From the NCBI RefSeq assembly GCF_008801835.1, contig NZ_VZOW01000003.1, positions 310,001 to 374,000 of the forward strand: 64,000 nucleotides of DNA, read 5' to 3'. Source of the stretch: Cupriavidus pauculus (lineage in GTDB: Bacteria; Pseudomonadota; Gammaproteobacteria; Burkholderiales; Burkholderiaceae). Below, piece after piece: positions 27,201-35,346 of the stretch; within the stretch, counting starts at the first letter, position 1, and the number at the start of each line of letters is the position of its first letter. The notes under the pieces were generated by a model that searched no databases, had not been told where the DNA came from, and saw only the letters and a program-made list of their open reading frames with translations. Both the position numbers and the translations under genes were made by a program.

Positions 27201-28418
27201 GGCGTGGTGCAGGTGGCGCTCGACCAGAACACCGTGGAACTGAAGCAGGTGCGCTTCCGCGGCGGCGATGGCACGCTGACGGCCACCGGTGCGGTCAAGC
27301 TTGGGGAGACCGATCCCAACATCACCGGCAAGATCGTGGCCGACAAGCTGCAATTGTTCGCGAGCCCCGAGCGCACGCTGGTGGTATCGGGCGAGGCCGG
27401 CATCGCCAACGAAAACCGCCAGATCGCCATCCGCGGCAAGTTCCGCGTCGATCGCGGCCTGTTCGATCTGCCCAAGGCCGGCGCGCCGGTGCTGGGCGAC
27501 GACGTGGTGGTGGTACGCCGCAGCGACCAGCGCGAGGTCAAGACGGCGGCCACGCCCGTGGTGCCGGAATCCAAGCCGGCGAGCCGCTTCAGCCCGCTGA
27601 TCGACGTCACGATCGACCTCGGCGACAACTTCCGCTTCCGCGGCGCGGGCGCCGATATCCTGTTGGCGGGCCAGCTCGGCATCAAGAGCGAGCCGCTGTC
27701 GCCGATGCGCGCGACGGGCACGGTGCGGGTGGTCGATGGCACCTACGAAGCGTTCGGCCGCAAGCTCGAGATCGAACGCGGCGTGATCAACTTCAACGGC
27801 CCGGTCGACAATCCCAACATGAATATCCGTGCCATGCGCCGCAATCAGGAAGTGGAAGCCGGCGTGGAAGTGACCGGCACCGTGCGGTTGCCGCGCGTGC
27901 GGCTGGTGTCGGAGCCGAACGTGCCCGATGAGGACAAGCTGTCGTGGCTGATGTTCGGTTATGGCGCCGAAAGCGCCGGATCGAGCCAGCAGCGTCAGCT
28001 CAGCGCAGGCGCGCTCGGCGGCGCGGCGCTGGGCATGATCGGCGGCAAGGCCGGCAAGAGCGTGGTGTCCCATTTCGGCATCGACGAGTTTTCGATCGGT
28101 CCCAGCACGGCGGGCCTGAATGACCAGCAGGTGGTCAGCATCGGCAAGGCCGTGTCGGACAAGATTTCCGTGGGCTACGAGCAAAGCCTGACGTCGGCAT
28201 CGAACGTGGTGAAACTGACCTATGCGTTCTCGCGGCGCTGGTCGTTGATCGCCAAGGGCGGGTCGATCAACGGGCTTTCCGTGCTGTTCAACCGCCGATT
28301 CAACAACTGGAGTACGCTGTTTTCCAGCGGCCCGAACCGGCGTGCAAGCGACGGCGCTGGCGCAACCGCCGATGCCAGCGCGCCGGCCGGCGATCCGGTG
28401 GAGGCCATCAAGCGATGA
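24282..28418 (+). CDS. tamB: Translocation and assembly module subunit TamB (DUF490)
   Basis: At 1378 residues this is the inner-membrane-anchored partner of TamA. It opens with a basic Arg-rich stretch, then one membrane anchor at about residues 28-51. A very long series of short beta-strands follows, of the AsmA-like/bridge type that spans the periplasm. The C-terminal DUF490 domain takes the last 330 or so residues, with F-N-G-P-V-D-N-P-x-M-N-I-R-A and S-W-L-M-F-G-Y-G. A Pro/Ala-rich insertion lies near residues 305-355. The start is inside the tamA stop and the end overlaps the next lipoprotein gene (ATGA), so three genes are translated together. Confidence 0.93.
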   Translation: MNMPDMPPMPRESGDTPRQPPRRRRRVWKALAWIVGVMLVLVIALVVTAVAALRTESGTRHLWNLATRLSAGTLAGKLDGGTVAHGLRLRDVVFASGDTHVTIDRVDARWQMSWSPTRLHVEWLRLGKIDARLPASPPSTEPARMPASLELPLAVDVDVLTIAELSWLQGPPATSSPIVLSDLSGALHSDGLRHRVVIDKLATPYGKLQANAQIAGQTPFALSAEALLEGQWKDESYAVSATASGSLDALHAALEANGDRIRARANADVTPFGKVPFTHLVVDGERINPRLFSASAPQANLTVHAELRPVDAVPPPPRVAAPKPGESTASAVAAASAASASAPVPKPAAPTQHPLAVAGEVMVRNLDPGPIDKERLPVHSVQARVELSEMTQTVRDLRIALPGKAEIVGQGTMQEGRGGFDLDVRRLDVAALYTSLVPTNLSGPVILRLEPGRQSVALDVAGGELKLFADASVNQDAVTLSALRAGLGKGTLNAEGKLGLKDQQAFDFKGKLANFDPSRLAKVAPGRINADFSARGSLAKVLRVALDFALNESEYAGLPMTGNGKVRVEGERLMPSEASLLMAGNQVNLKGSFGARGDRLKVNIDAPQLDRLKFGVGGRARVDAEISGTLKRPEVVGDYAAQALVIGPHKVASASGHAELRGGLDGTLSAQLSARDYQGPQASIRTLDATLAGTQANHTFDAKAAGTMNGRPLQLALAGQGAWRGEQGWSGTIRTLEERSTVNLRLAAPTTLTVANQRIQLGQARIVFDRANMTIDGFDFDHGRIRTQGNFSGVQVLHILELMETVTGEKQPVRSDLVLDGNWNLNLAETASGFAEIRRRSGDASVNAGRGWTSLGLGDTRLRAEFSGNRVTLRGGTSAQRIGKLAIDASAGLISEQGLLTVGPASTLGGTFSADIPQLKALEALSGPQYALEGRLAAQLQLGGTVGNPLLTGSIDGSGIGVTLFDLGIRLTDGVVQVALDQNTVELKQVRFRGGDGTLTATGAVKLGETDPNITGKIVADKLQLFASPERTLVVSGEAGIANENRQIAIRGKFRVDRGLFDLPKAGAPVLGDDVVVVRRSDQREVKTAATPVVPESKPASRFSPLIDVTIDLGDNFRFRGAGADILLAGQLGIKSEPLSPMRATGTVRVVDGTYEAFGRKLEIERGVINFNGPVDNPNMNIRAMRRNQEVEAGVEVTGTVRLPRVRLVSEPNVPDEDKLSWLMFGYGAESAGSSQQRQLSAGALGGAALGMIGGKAGKSVVSHFGIDEFSIGPSTAGLNDQQVVSIGKAVSDKISVGYEQSLTSASNVVKLTYAFSRRWSLIAKGGSINGLSVLFNRRFNNWSTLFSSGPNRRASDGAGATADASAPAGDPVEAIKR

Positions 28419-29029
28419 AACCGATGTCGAACCGATTCAACCTGCGATTTACGGAAGCGTCCAGGAGACGCCTTGCTGCCATGGGAATGCTTGCAAGCCT
28501 GCTTGCGCTGTTCGGATGCGATCAGCAGAAAGTGGACGAAGCCATGAAGAAGGCCGGCAACGTCGCGCGCGATACGTGGAACAGCGTGAAGCCGGACAGC
28601 CAGCTGTTCAAGGGCATCGAGATCGGCAAGTCCACCGAGGACGATGTGCGACGCCAGGCCGGCAAGCCGGAAATCGTCTGGGAAGAGCCGGACGGCGGCC
28701 GGCGGCTCGAATATCCGCGCGGGCCGGAGGGCGCCACTACGTGGATGGTGACGACCAATGCGGACGGCACGGTGCGGACGATCGAGCAGGTGCTGACGGC
28801 CGAGAGTTTCGCCAAGGTGCGTCCGGGCATGAACAAGGACCAGATCCGCCGCATGCTGGGCAAGCCCACCAAGGTGGAAGCGTTCCGGCTCAAGCAGGAA
28901 GAGGTGTGGGGCTATCGCTGGTTCGAAAGCCCGACCGACCGGGCCTTTTTCAACGTGCATTTCAACAACGAAGGCATCGTCACGACCACCTCGCGCAGCG
29001 ACGATCCGTCGAAACGGCAGGGCGGCTAG
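28415..29029 (+). CDS. Lipoprotein with two BamE/SmpA-like repeats
   Basis: The 204-residue protein has an N-terminal signal with a lipobox (L-F-G-C, Cys about residue 35), so it should be an outer-membrane lipoprotein. The mature part holds two similar units. The first begins G-I-E-I-G-K-S-T-E-D-D-V-R-R-Q-A-G-K-P near residue 67; the second begins V-R-P-G-M-N-K-D-Q-I-R-R-M-L-G-K-P near 137. Both continue with strands like those of the BamE/SmpA/OmlA domain. E. coli BamE has one such unit. ATGA overlap with tamB ties it to the TAM system. It is commonly annotated as BamE, but the true bamE may be elsewhere. Confidence 0.82.
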   Translation: MKPMSNRFNLRFTEASRRRLAAMGMLASLLALFGCDQQKVDEAMKKAGNVARDTWNSVKPDSQLFKGIEIGKSTEDDVRRQAGKPEIVWEEPDGGRRLEYPRGPEGATTWMVTTNADGTVRTIEQVLTAESFAKVRPGMNKDQIRRMLGKPTKVEAFRLKQEEVWGYRWFESPTDRAFFNVHFNNEGIVTTTSRSDDPSKRQGG

Positions 29030-29045
29030 CCCCGCGGCGACGCAT

Positions 29046-29085
29046 AAAAAAACGCCGGCGGCCATTGAGGCCCCGGCGTTTTTTG
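29046..29085. terminator. Bidirectional intrinsic terminator
   Basis: AACGCCGG and CCGGCGTT arms with a GC-rich middle are flanked by an A-run on the left and a T-run on the right (29045-29084). It therefore fits rho-independent termination of both the rightward TAM operon and the leftward metG. Confidence 0.85.
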
Positions 29086-29104
29086 TGGGCGCAGGACGCT
29101 GCGA

Positions 29105-31168
29105 TCAGCGGATGCGCATGCCCGGCACCGCACCGCTGTGCGGCTCCAGGATGTAGAGGCCCGGGTTGGCCTTTTCATCGGCGGCCGACGCGGCCAGCAC
29201 CATGCCTTCGGACATGCCGAACTTCATCTTGCGCGGCGCCAGGTTGGCCACCACCACGGTCAGCTTGCCGACCAGCTGTTCGGGCGTGTAGGCCGACTGG
29301 ATGCCCGAGAACACGTTGCGCGTCTTGCCTTCGCCCAGATCGAGCGTCAGTTGCAGCAGCTTGTTCGAGCCTTCCACCTTGTTGCAGGCGACGATCTTCG
29401 CCACGCGCAGGTCGATCTTCGCAAAGTCGTCGATCGTGATGGTTTCGCCGATCGGCTCGATCGATGCAGCCGCGCTGTCGCCGGCGGGCGCGGCGGCTTG
29501 CAGCGATTCCTTGTTGGCCGCCAGCAGCGCGTCGATCTGCTTGGTGTCCACGCGCGTCATCAAGTGCTGGTACGGCTGGATCGGACGGTCGGCGGACAGC
29601 TGGCGGTCGATGGCGCGCCAGTCGAACGGATCGACATTGAGGAAGCGCTCCACGCCGGCCGCAAGCTCCGGTACGACCGGCTTCAGATAGACGGTCAGTA
29701 GGCGGAACGCCTCGAGCGAAACCGAGCACGCCGCGTGCAGCGCATCGCGCTTGCTTTCGTCCTTGGCCAGTTCCCACGGCTTGTTGGTATCGACAAACGC
29801 GTTCACCGTGTCGGTCAGTTCCATCACCAGGCGCAGCGCCTTGCTGTATTCGCGGCCTTCGTAGAACGCGGCCACCTGCGGCGCGGCCTGGCGCAGTTGC
29901 TCCAGCAGCGGATGTGCCAGCGCCGCCTCGTTGACCTTGCCGTCGAAGCGCTTGACCAGAAAGCCTGCGGCGCGGCTGGCGATGTTCACATACTTGCCGA
30001 TCAGGTCGCTGTTCACGCGGGCGACAAAGTCATCCAGGTTCAGGTCCAGATCTTCCATGCTCGCATTGAGCTTGGCCGCGAAGTAGTAGCGCAGCCATTC
30101 CGGATTCATGCCGGTGTCGATATAGCTCTGCGCGGTGATGAACGTGCCGCGCGATTTGCTCATCTTGGCGCCGTCGACGGTCAGGAAGCCGTGCGCAAAC
30201 ACGTTGGTCGGCGTGCGGTAGCCCGAGAACTTCAGCATCGCCGGCCAGAACAGCGTGTGGAAGTACAGGATGTCCTTGCCGATGAAGTGGTACTGCTCGG
30301 CGGTCGAATGCGGGCCTACCCAGGCGTCGAAATCGATGCCGCGTTTGGCCGCGAGGTTCTTGAAACTGGCGTAGTAGCCGATCGGCGCGTCGAGCCAGAC
30401 ATAGAAATACTTGCCCGGCGCGCCCGGGATCTCGAAGCCGAAGTACGGCGCATCGCGCGAGATGTCCCAGTCGGACAGCGTCGACGCTTCGCCCTCGGCG
30501 CCGAGCCATTCCTGCATCTTGTTGCTGGCTTCGGGCTGCGCCAGATCGCCGACCCATTCGCGCAGGAACGTTTCGCAGCGCGGATCGGACAGCTTGAAGA
30601 AGAAGTGCGTCGACGACTTGCGCACCGGCGTGGCGCCGGACACTACCGAATACGGGTTCTTCAGGTCGGTCGGCACGTAGGTGGTGCCGCACACTTCACA
30701 CGAATCGCCGTACTGGTCCTTGGCGCCGCACTTCGGGCATTCGCCCTTGATGAAGCGGTCCGGCAGAAACATGTTCTTGACCGGATCGTAGAACTGTTCG
30801 ACGTCGCGCTCGGCAATCAGGTCCTGATCCTTGAGCGCGAGGTAGATTTTTTCGCAGAGTTCGCGGTTTTCCTCGGCGTCGGTGCTGTAGTAGTTGTCGA
30901 AAGACACCAGAAAGCTGTCGAAATCGCGCTTGTGCTCGGTCCAGACACGGTCGATCAGTTGCTTCGGGGTGATGCCTTCCTTTTCCGCGCGCAGCATCAC
31001 AGGCGTGCCATGGGTATCGTCAGCGCCGACGTAGTAGACCTCGTTGCCCATCATTCGCTGAAAACGAACCCAGATGTCGGTCTGGATGTATTCCACCAGA
31101 TGGCCGATGTGGATCTGTCCGTTGGCGTACGGCAGGGCGGAGGTAACAAGAATGCGGCGTGCGGTCAT
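29105..31168 (-). CDS. metG: Methionyl-tRNA synthetase
   Basis: The 687-residue class I synthetase charges tRNA-Met. The HIGH motif H-I-G-H is at residues 20-23. A zinc knuckle C-P-K-C...C-E-V-C lies at about 146-161, and K-M-S-K-S is near 336. The C-terminal EMAP-II-like tRNA-binding domain ([14 protein letters not shown] onward) occupies about residues 580-687 and makes the enzyme a dimer. Length is normal for the MetG1 type. A TAAAAT at 31234-31239 on the same strand is a possible -10 element. Confidence 0.96.
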   Translation of the reverse strand: MTARRILVTSALPYANGQIHIGHLVEYIQTDIWVRFQRMMGNEVYYVGADDTHGTPVMLRAEKEGITPKQLIDRVWTEHKRDFDSFLVSFDNYYSTDAEENRELCEKIYLALKDQDLIAERDVEQFYDPVKNMFLPDRFIKGECPKCGAKDQYGDSCEVCGTTYVPTDLKNPYSVVSGATPVRKSSTHFFFKLSDPRCETFLREWVGDLAQPEASNKMQEWLGAEGEASTLSDWDISRDAPYFGFEIPGAPGKYFYVWLDAPIGYYASFKNLAAKRGIDFDAWVGPHSTAEQYHFIGKDILYFHTLFWPAMLKFSGYRTPTNVFAHGFLTVDGAKMSKSRGTFITAQSYIDTGMNPEWLRYYFAAKLNASMEDLDLNLDDFVARVNSDLIGKYVNIASRAAGFLVKRFDGKVNEAALAHPLLEQLRQAAPQVAAFYEGREYSKALRLVMELTDTVNAFVDTNKPWELAKDESKRDALHAACSVSLEAFRLLTVYLKPVVPELAAGVERFLNVDPFDWRAIDRQLSADRPIQPYQHLMTRVDTKQIDALLAANKESLQAAAPAGDSAAASIEPIGETITIDDFAKIDLRVAKIVACNKVEGSNKLLQLTLDLGEGKTRNVFSGIQSAYTPEQLVGKLTVVVANLAPRKMKFGMSEGMVLAASAADEKANPGLYILEPHSGAVPGMRIR

Positions 31169-31490
31169 GAAAAGAGCCGTTCAGAGGGTGGAATGCGGGC
31201 GGCGGCGGCGGCCGGCGCCAGGGGGAAACGGCTATTTTAGCAAGTGCACTCGCTGAGTGCTCGATTCGGGACCGAATGGGCCGCAATGTCGTCGAATTGG
31301 CGGCACGAAGCGTGCGATCGACGATCGATCGGCGGCAATTTGATGCAAATCGGCCAAAAAAAAGCGCCGGTTGGACACCGGCGCAGCTTTCCACAACGGA
31401 AAAGGAGGAGAAATCAGGCACCGCCCGGGAGGTCAGCCACCTATCGCGAGCCAGCAACGGTGGCAAGCGGTACCTGAACTCTATGACTGA
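31169..31490. other. Intergenic region between metG and the OmpA-like gene
   Basis: These 322 bases hold the putative metG -10 element near 31234 and, further right, the terminator of the leftward lipoprotein gene (31355-31384). I see no coding sequence or structured RNA between them. Confidence 0.5.
31355..31384 (-). terminator. Intrinsic terminator of the OmpA-family lipoprotein gene
   Basis: GCGCCGGT (31364-31371) pairs with ACCGGCGC (31377-31384) around a five-base loop. Read leftward the stem is followed by a run of nine Ts. This is a textbook rho-independent terminator about 105 bases beyond the stop codon of the gene at 31491. Confidence 0.85.
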
Positions 31491-32126
31491 TCACCCCGAA
31501 ATTGGTTTCAAGAAAATTTCAACGCGACGATTTTGGGCGCGTCCGGCCTCGGTGGCGTTGTCCGCCACGGGCTGCGTCTGGCCCCGGCCCTCGGCGCTCA
31601 GGCGGTTGCGTGCCACGCCGCGGTCACCCAGGTAACCGGCCACGCTCTGGGCGCGGCGCTGCGACAGTTGCATGTTGTAGCTCGGGTTGCCGGTGCTGTC
31701 GGTATGGCCTACCACGTTGGCCGAGACGTCCTGGTGCTGGCCCAGCGTCTGGGCGACTTGATCCAGCACGGTGCGGAACGACGGCTTGATCGTGGCGCTG
31801 TCGGTATCGAAAGTCACCTGGCTCGGGATGTTGACCTTGAGCGAGCCGTCCGGCTGCTCGGTGATCTGCGTGCCGGTGCCCGCCGTGTCCTTGTTCAGCT
31901 TGCCCCGGATCGCGTTCCAGTTGTAGCCGGCAGTGCCGCCCAGCGCGCCGCCCACGGCCGCGCCGACCAGCGTGCCAGTGGTGTTACCGCCGATCAGGTT
32001 GCCAAGGCCTGCGCCGACCGCCGCGCCAACGCCGGTACCGACTGCGGTATGGGTTTGCTGTTCGGTGGCGCAACCGGCCAGGGCCGCTGCGGCCACGATC
32101 GAGACGGTGACGAGCTTGAAGTTCAT
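31491..32126 (-). CDS. OmpA-family outer-membrane lipoprotein
   Basis: The 211-residue protein carries a lipoprotein signal with lipobox A-L-A-G-C (Cys about residue 19). A glycine-zipper region follows with repeated G-x-x-x-G (V-G-T-G-V-G-A-A-V-G-A-G-L-G-N-L-I-G-G). The C-terminal OmpA domain has V-V-G-H-T-D-S-T-G, L-S-x-x-R-A-Q-S-V and G-R-G-Q-T-x-P-V near 150-195, the residues that bind peptidoglycan. The layout is that of YiaD-type proteins, which tie the outer membrane to the cell wall. The start at 32126 has an AAGGAGAAAGC ribosome-binding site; the open frame upstream is not used. Confidence 0.9.
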   Translation of the reverse strand: MNFKLVTVSIVAAAALAGCATEQQTHTAVGTGVGAAVGAGLGNLIGGNTTGTLVGAAVGGALGGTAGYNWNAIRGKLNKDTAGTGTQITEQPDGSLKVNIPSQVTFDTDSATIKPSFRTVLDQVAQTLGQHQDVSANVVGHTDSTGNPSYNMQLSQRRAQSVAGYLGDRGVARNRLSAEGRGQTQPVADNATEAGRAQNRRVEIFLKPISG

Positions 32127-32491
32127 GCTTTCTCCTTGCGGTGAGACCCGTAAATGTTTTGCCAACGGCATGTCGCATGGTAACGCCAGCCGCACGTTGG
32201 CGGACAAGCTGCGACAAAGTTTCATGGTTACGTCTGAAAACGCTAAGTTCGACCCGTCAGATGACAGTTGCGATGACAGGTCGTCCGCGCTTGGCGCACT
32301 ACAATATGGATATGGCGCTACGCGCACAAGCGCAAGAATGTGAGAAATGTAAATGTCTGTAATCACCCACTTGGCGTGGGGGCATCGGCGGCGAAGGCGG
32401 CGCACGGCGCGCCCGGCCTGCTACTGTGTTCGGACTTTGCTACATTACGCGCCTTGTCATCCCACACCCATTTCCGAAAGCGGAGTCTGTC
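32127..32491. other. Divergent intergenic region between the OmpA-like gene and apbC
   Basis: These 365 bases separate two divergent genes and must hold both promoters. TACAAT near 32301 and TACATT near 32449 are candidate -10 elements on the rightward strand, but neither has a good -35 partner. The central part (32210-32360) is clearly richer in A and T than the genes around it. No coding sequence is supported. Confidence 0.45.
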
Positions 32492-33580
32492 TTGAGCCTC
32501 ACCATTGAACAGGTAACCGAAGTGCTGCGCACCGTGATCGATCCCAACACGGGCAAGGACCTCGTGTCCACGCGCTCGGCGCGCAACGTGCGTGTGGACG
32601 GCGGTAACGTTTCCGTCGAAGTGGAGCTTGGTTATCCTGGCAAGAGCCAGTTCGACCTGATCCGCAACCTCGTGATCGACGCCGTGCGTCCGCTGGCGGG
32701 CGTGACCAACGTCAGCGTGGCCGTGACGATGAAGATCGTCGCTCACGCCGTGCAACGGGGCGTCAAGCTGCTGCCGGGCGTGCGCAACGTGATCGCCGTG
32801 GCGTCGGGCAAGGGCGGGGTCGGCAAGTCCACCACCGCGGTGAACCTGGCCCTGGCGCTGGCTGCCGAGGGCGCGCGCGTCGGCATGCTCGACGCCGACA
32901 TCTACGGGCCGAGCCTGCCGATGATGCTTGGCATCAGCGGTCGTCCGGAGTCGACCGACGGCCAGACCATGGCGCCGCTGGAAGGCCACGGCCTGCAGGC
33001 CAATTCGATCGGCTTCCTGATCGAGCAGGACAACCCGATGGTGTGGCGCGGGCCGATGGTGACGTCGGCACTGGAACAACTGCTGCGCCAGACCAACTGG
33101 AACGACCTCGACTACCTGATCGTCGACATGCCGCCGGGCACCGGCGACATCCAGCTGACGCTATCGCAGAAGGTGCCCGTCACGGGCGCCGTGATCGTGA
33201 CCACGCCACAGGACATCGCGCTGCTCGACGCGCGCAAGGGCCTGAAAATGTTCGAAAAGGTCGGCATCCCGATCCTCGGCATCGTCGAGAACATGGCCGT
33301 CTATTGCTGCCCGAACTGCGGCCATACCGAGCATATCTTCGGCGCCGGTGGGGCGCAGAAGATGAGCGCCGACTACCATGTGGACGTGTTGGGCAGCTTG
33401 CCGCTGAACCTGTCGATCCGCGAGCAGGCCGATTCCGGCCGGCCCACCGTGGTGGCCGATCCCGACGGCCCGATCGCCGCGATCTACCGCGAGATGGCGC
33501 GCAAGGTGGCGATCAAGGTCGCCGACAAGGCGCGCGACATGACCAACAAATTCCCGAGCATCGTGGTCCAGAACACCTGA
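32492..33580 (+). CDS. apbC: Iron-sulfur cluster carrier protein ApbC/Mrp (P-loop NTPase)
   Basis: The 362-residue protein delivers Fe-S clusters to apoproteins. The N-terminal MIP18/DUF59 domain (about 1-85) opens L-T-I-E-Q-V-T-E-V-L-R-T-V-I-D-P. The P-loop domain has G-K-G-G-V-G-K-S-T near 108 and D-A-D-I-Y-G-P-S-L-P near 136. The C-P-N-C pair that holds the bridging cluster occurs in C-C-P-N-C-G-H near 272. I used the TTG at 32492, which has GGAG at the right distance and gives the family's normal M-S-L opening. A longer GTG start at 32426 would add 22 unrelated residues. Confidence 0.9.
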   Translation: MSLTIEQVTEVLRTVIDPNTGKDLVSTRSARNVRVDGGNVSVEVELGYPGKSQFDLIRNLVIDAVRPLAGVTNVSVAVTMKIVAHAVQRGVKLLPGVRNVIAVASGKGGVGKSTTAVNLALALAAEGARVGMLDADIYGPSLPMMLGISGRPESTDGQTMAPLEGHGLQANSIGFLIEQDNPMVWRGPMVTSALEQLLRQTNWNDLDYLIVDMPPGTGDIQLTLSQKVPVTGAVIVTTPQDIALLDARKGLKMFEKVGIPILGIVENMAVYCCPNCGHTEHIFGAGGAQKMSADYHVDVLGSLPLNLSIREQADSGRPTVVADPDGPIAAIYREMARKVAIKVADKARDMTNKFPSIVVQNT

Positions 33581-33723
33581 GCCGGCGAAAAATCCGCACC
33601 TGTCCGACATTGCCGCAGTCGACACCTGACCTACAATCCCCACGGCAGGCGTCGCACTCACTCGCGTTCGCCGGCGCTCATCGAGCTGCGCCGGCGCTCA
33701 CAAGCAAAAAAGGGAGGAATGGC

Positions 33724-34302
33724 ATGAAACGTGTAACTTTCGGCCTGGCGGCCGTGGCAATGGGCGCCGCGGTCCTGACGGCGGGATGCGCGAACTGGGG
33801 CAAGCAGACAACCAGCGAGGCACCGGCCGGCGCCACGATGGCTGCCTCCGGCGCGACCAGGGCCACGGCTACGCTGGCGCCCAAGAGCGGGACCAGCACC
33901 GCGGGGCGCGTCACGTTCGAACAGCAATCGGGCGGCGTCATGGTGGTGGTTGCGGTTACGGGGCTGCCGCCGGGCACCCAGCATGGTTTCCACATCCATG
34001 AGAAGGGCGATTGCTCGGCCCCCGACGCGATGAGCGCGGGCGGTCATTTCAACCCGAGCGGCCGGCCGCATGGCCAGATGTCGATGCCGGACCACCATGC
34101 CGGCGACATGAACAACCTGACCGCCGATTCGGCCGGCAACGCGCGCGCGCAGTTCGTGATGCCGGACGTCACCGTTGGGCCGGGGGCGAACAGCGTGGTG
34201 GGCCGCGCCGTGGTGGTTCACAAGGATCCGGACGACTATCGCACCCAGCCAACCGGCAATTCTGGCGGACGCATCGCCTGCGGCGTGATCGCCGCGTCGT
34301 AG
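33724..34302 (+). CDS. sodC: Copper/zinc superoxide dismutase, lipoprotein
   Basis: The 192-residue protein dismutates superoxide in the periplasm. A lipobox V-L-T-A-G-C (Cys about 21) suggests it is anchored in a membrane as a lipoprotein. After an Ala/Thr-rich tether, metal ligands follow in order: H-G-F-H-I-H-E-K-G-D-C near 92-102 with Cu-binding histidines and a disulfide Cys, G-G-H-F-N-P near 111, and H-H-A-G-D-M-N-N-L near 126. A later histidine (V-V-V-H-K-D) and R-I-A-C-G-V-I-A at the end complete the set. An A-G-G-A-G-G-A ribosome-binding site precedes the ATG at 33724. Confidence 0.92.
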   Translation: MKRVTFGLAAVAMGAAVLTAGCANWGKQTTSEAPAGATMAASGATRATATLAPKSGTSTAGRVTFEQQSGGVMVVVAVTGLPPGTQHGFHIHEKGDCSAPDAMSAGGHFNPSGRPHGQMSMPDHHAGDMNNLTADSAGNARAQFVMPDVTVGPGANSVVGRAVVVHKDPDDYRTQPTGNSGGRIACGVIAAS

Positions 34303-34605
34303 GCGGGGTCCTGCGGGCCGGGCTGTCGAGGCCGATGGAACAGCGGGAGCGAGTGCGCCGGGTCGATCCCTGTGCGCCGCCCCGACACTCGGCCGGCAGC
34401 GTGTCCCGCATCCGGCAACGGATTGCGCCCCAGATCCCGCATCGAATCCCAGGCCGCCACCCGCTTGTCCTCCCGCCATCCCGCACCGCGGCAACCACGC
34501 CGCCAACGGGCGCGGGCGCCGCGCGGATTGGTTGTACAATGCGCCCCAATCAAGCGGCGTGCCCGGTATGGCCGGCCAGCCGTCCGTCCATACTGCCACT
34601 CCTAT
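34303..34605. other. Intergenic region between sodC and dcd
   Basis: These 303 bases are very GC-rich and contain no supported gene. A TACAAT near 34535-34540 may be the -10 element of the dcd promoter; no clear -35 or terminator is seen. Confidence 0.4.
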
Positions 34606-35172
34606 ATGAGCATCAAATCCGACAAGTGGATCCGCCGCATGGCGGAGCAGCACGGCATGATCGAACCGTTCGAGCCCGGCCAGGTACGGGAATCGGATGG
34701 CCGCAAGATCGTCTCGTATGGCACGTCGAGCTACGGCTACGATATCCGCTGCGCCGACGAATTCAAGATCTTTACGAATATCAACAGCACGATTGTCGAT
34801 CCGAAGAATTTCGACGAGAAGTCGTTTGTCGATTTCAAGGGCGACGTCTGCATCATTCCGCCGAACTCGTTCGCGCTGGCCCGCACGATGGAGTACTTCC
34901 GTATTCCGCGCAGCGTGCTGACGATCTGCCTGGGCAAGAGCACCTACGCCCGTTGCGGCATCATCGTCAACGTGACGCCGTTCGAGCCCGAGTGGGAAGG
35001 CTACGTCACGCTGGAGTTTTCGAACACCACGCCGCTGCCCGCCAAGATCTACGCGGGCGAGGGCTGCGCGCAGGTGCTGTTCTTCGAGAGCGACGAGATC
35101 TGCGAAACCTCGTACGCGGACCGTGGCGGCAAATACCAGGGCCAGCACGGCGTCACGCTGCCCAAGACCTGA
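34606..35172 (+). CDS. dcd: dCTP deaminase
   Basis: The 188-residue homotrimeric enzyme deaminates dCTP to dUTP, supplying the dTTP pathway. Family features are M-S-I-K-S-D-K-W-I at the start, [12 protein letters not shown] near residue 38, and [24 protein letters not shown] near 108-132. The tail [11 protein letters not shown] is also typical. The conserved glutamate of P-F-E-P-E-W-E-G is the catalytic residue. The open frame upstream of 34606 has no family resemblance. It stands alone, with about 170 bases before the decarboxylase gene. Confidence 0.95.
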   Translation: MSIKSDKWIRRMAEQHGMIEPFEPGQVRESDGRKIVSYGTSSYGYDIRCADEFKIFTNINSTIVDPKNFDEKSFVDFKGDVCIIPPNSFALARTMEYFRIPRSVLTICLGKSTYARCGIIVNVTPFEPEWEGYVTLEFSNTTPLPAKIYAGEGCAQVLFFESDEICETSYADRGGKYQGQHGVTLPKT

Positions 35173-35199
35173 CGATCTGTCATCGTCTCGCATTAGAAT

Positions 35200-35222
35200 G
35201 CCGGCGTCTCAAGCACGCCGGC
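35200..35222 (+). promoter_or_regulatory. Stem-loop and possible -10 element before the decarboxylase gene
   Basis: GCCGGCGT (35200-35207) and ACGCCGGC (35215-35222) form a perfect eight-base stem. A TAGAAT at 35194-35199 lies directly in front, so the hairpin could be at the 5' end of the decarboxylase leader, or could end the dcd transcript. There is no T-run. Confidence 0.35.
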
Positions 35223-35346
35223 GGCGCGCCGGGGCCGACCCGGTCCGCGCCAGACCTGACGAACGAGCCACATGCCGCCGCTGCGGGGAACCTTCCGCCG
35301 GCCATGTGGCTCAAGTCTTTCCAAGCCTTCTCATCAAGGATGCCCG

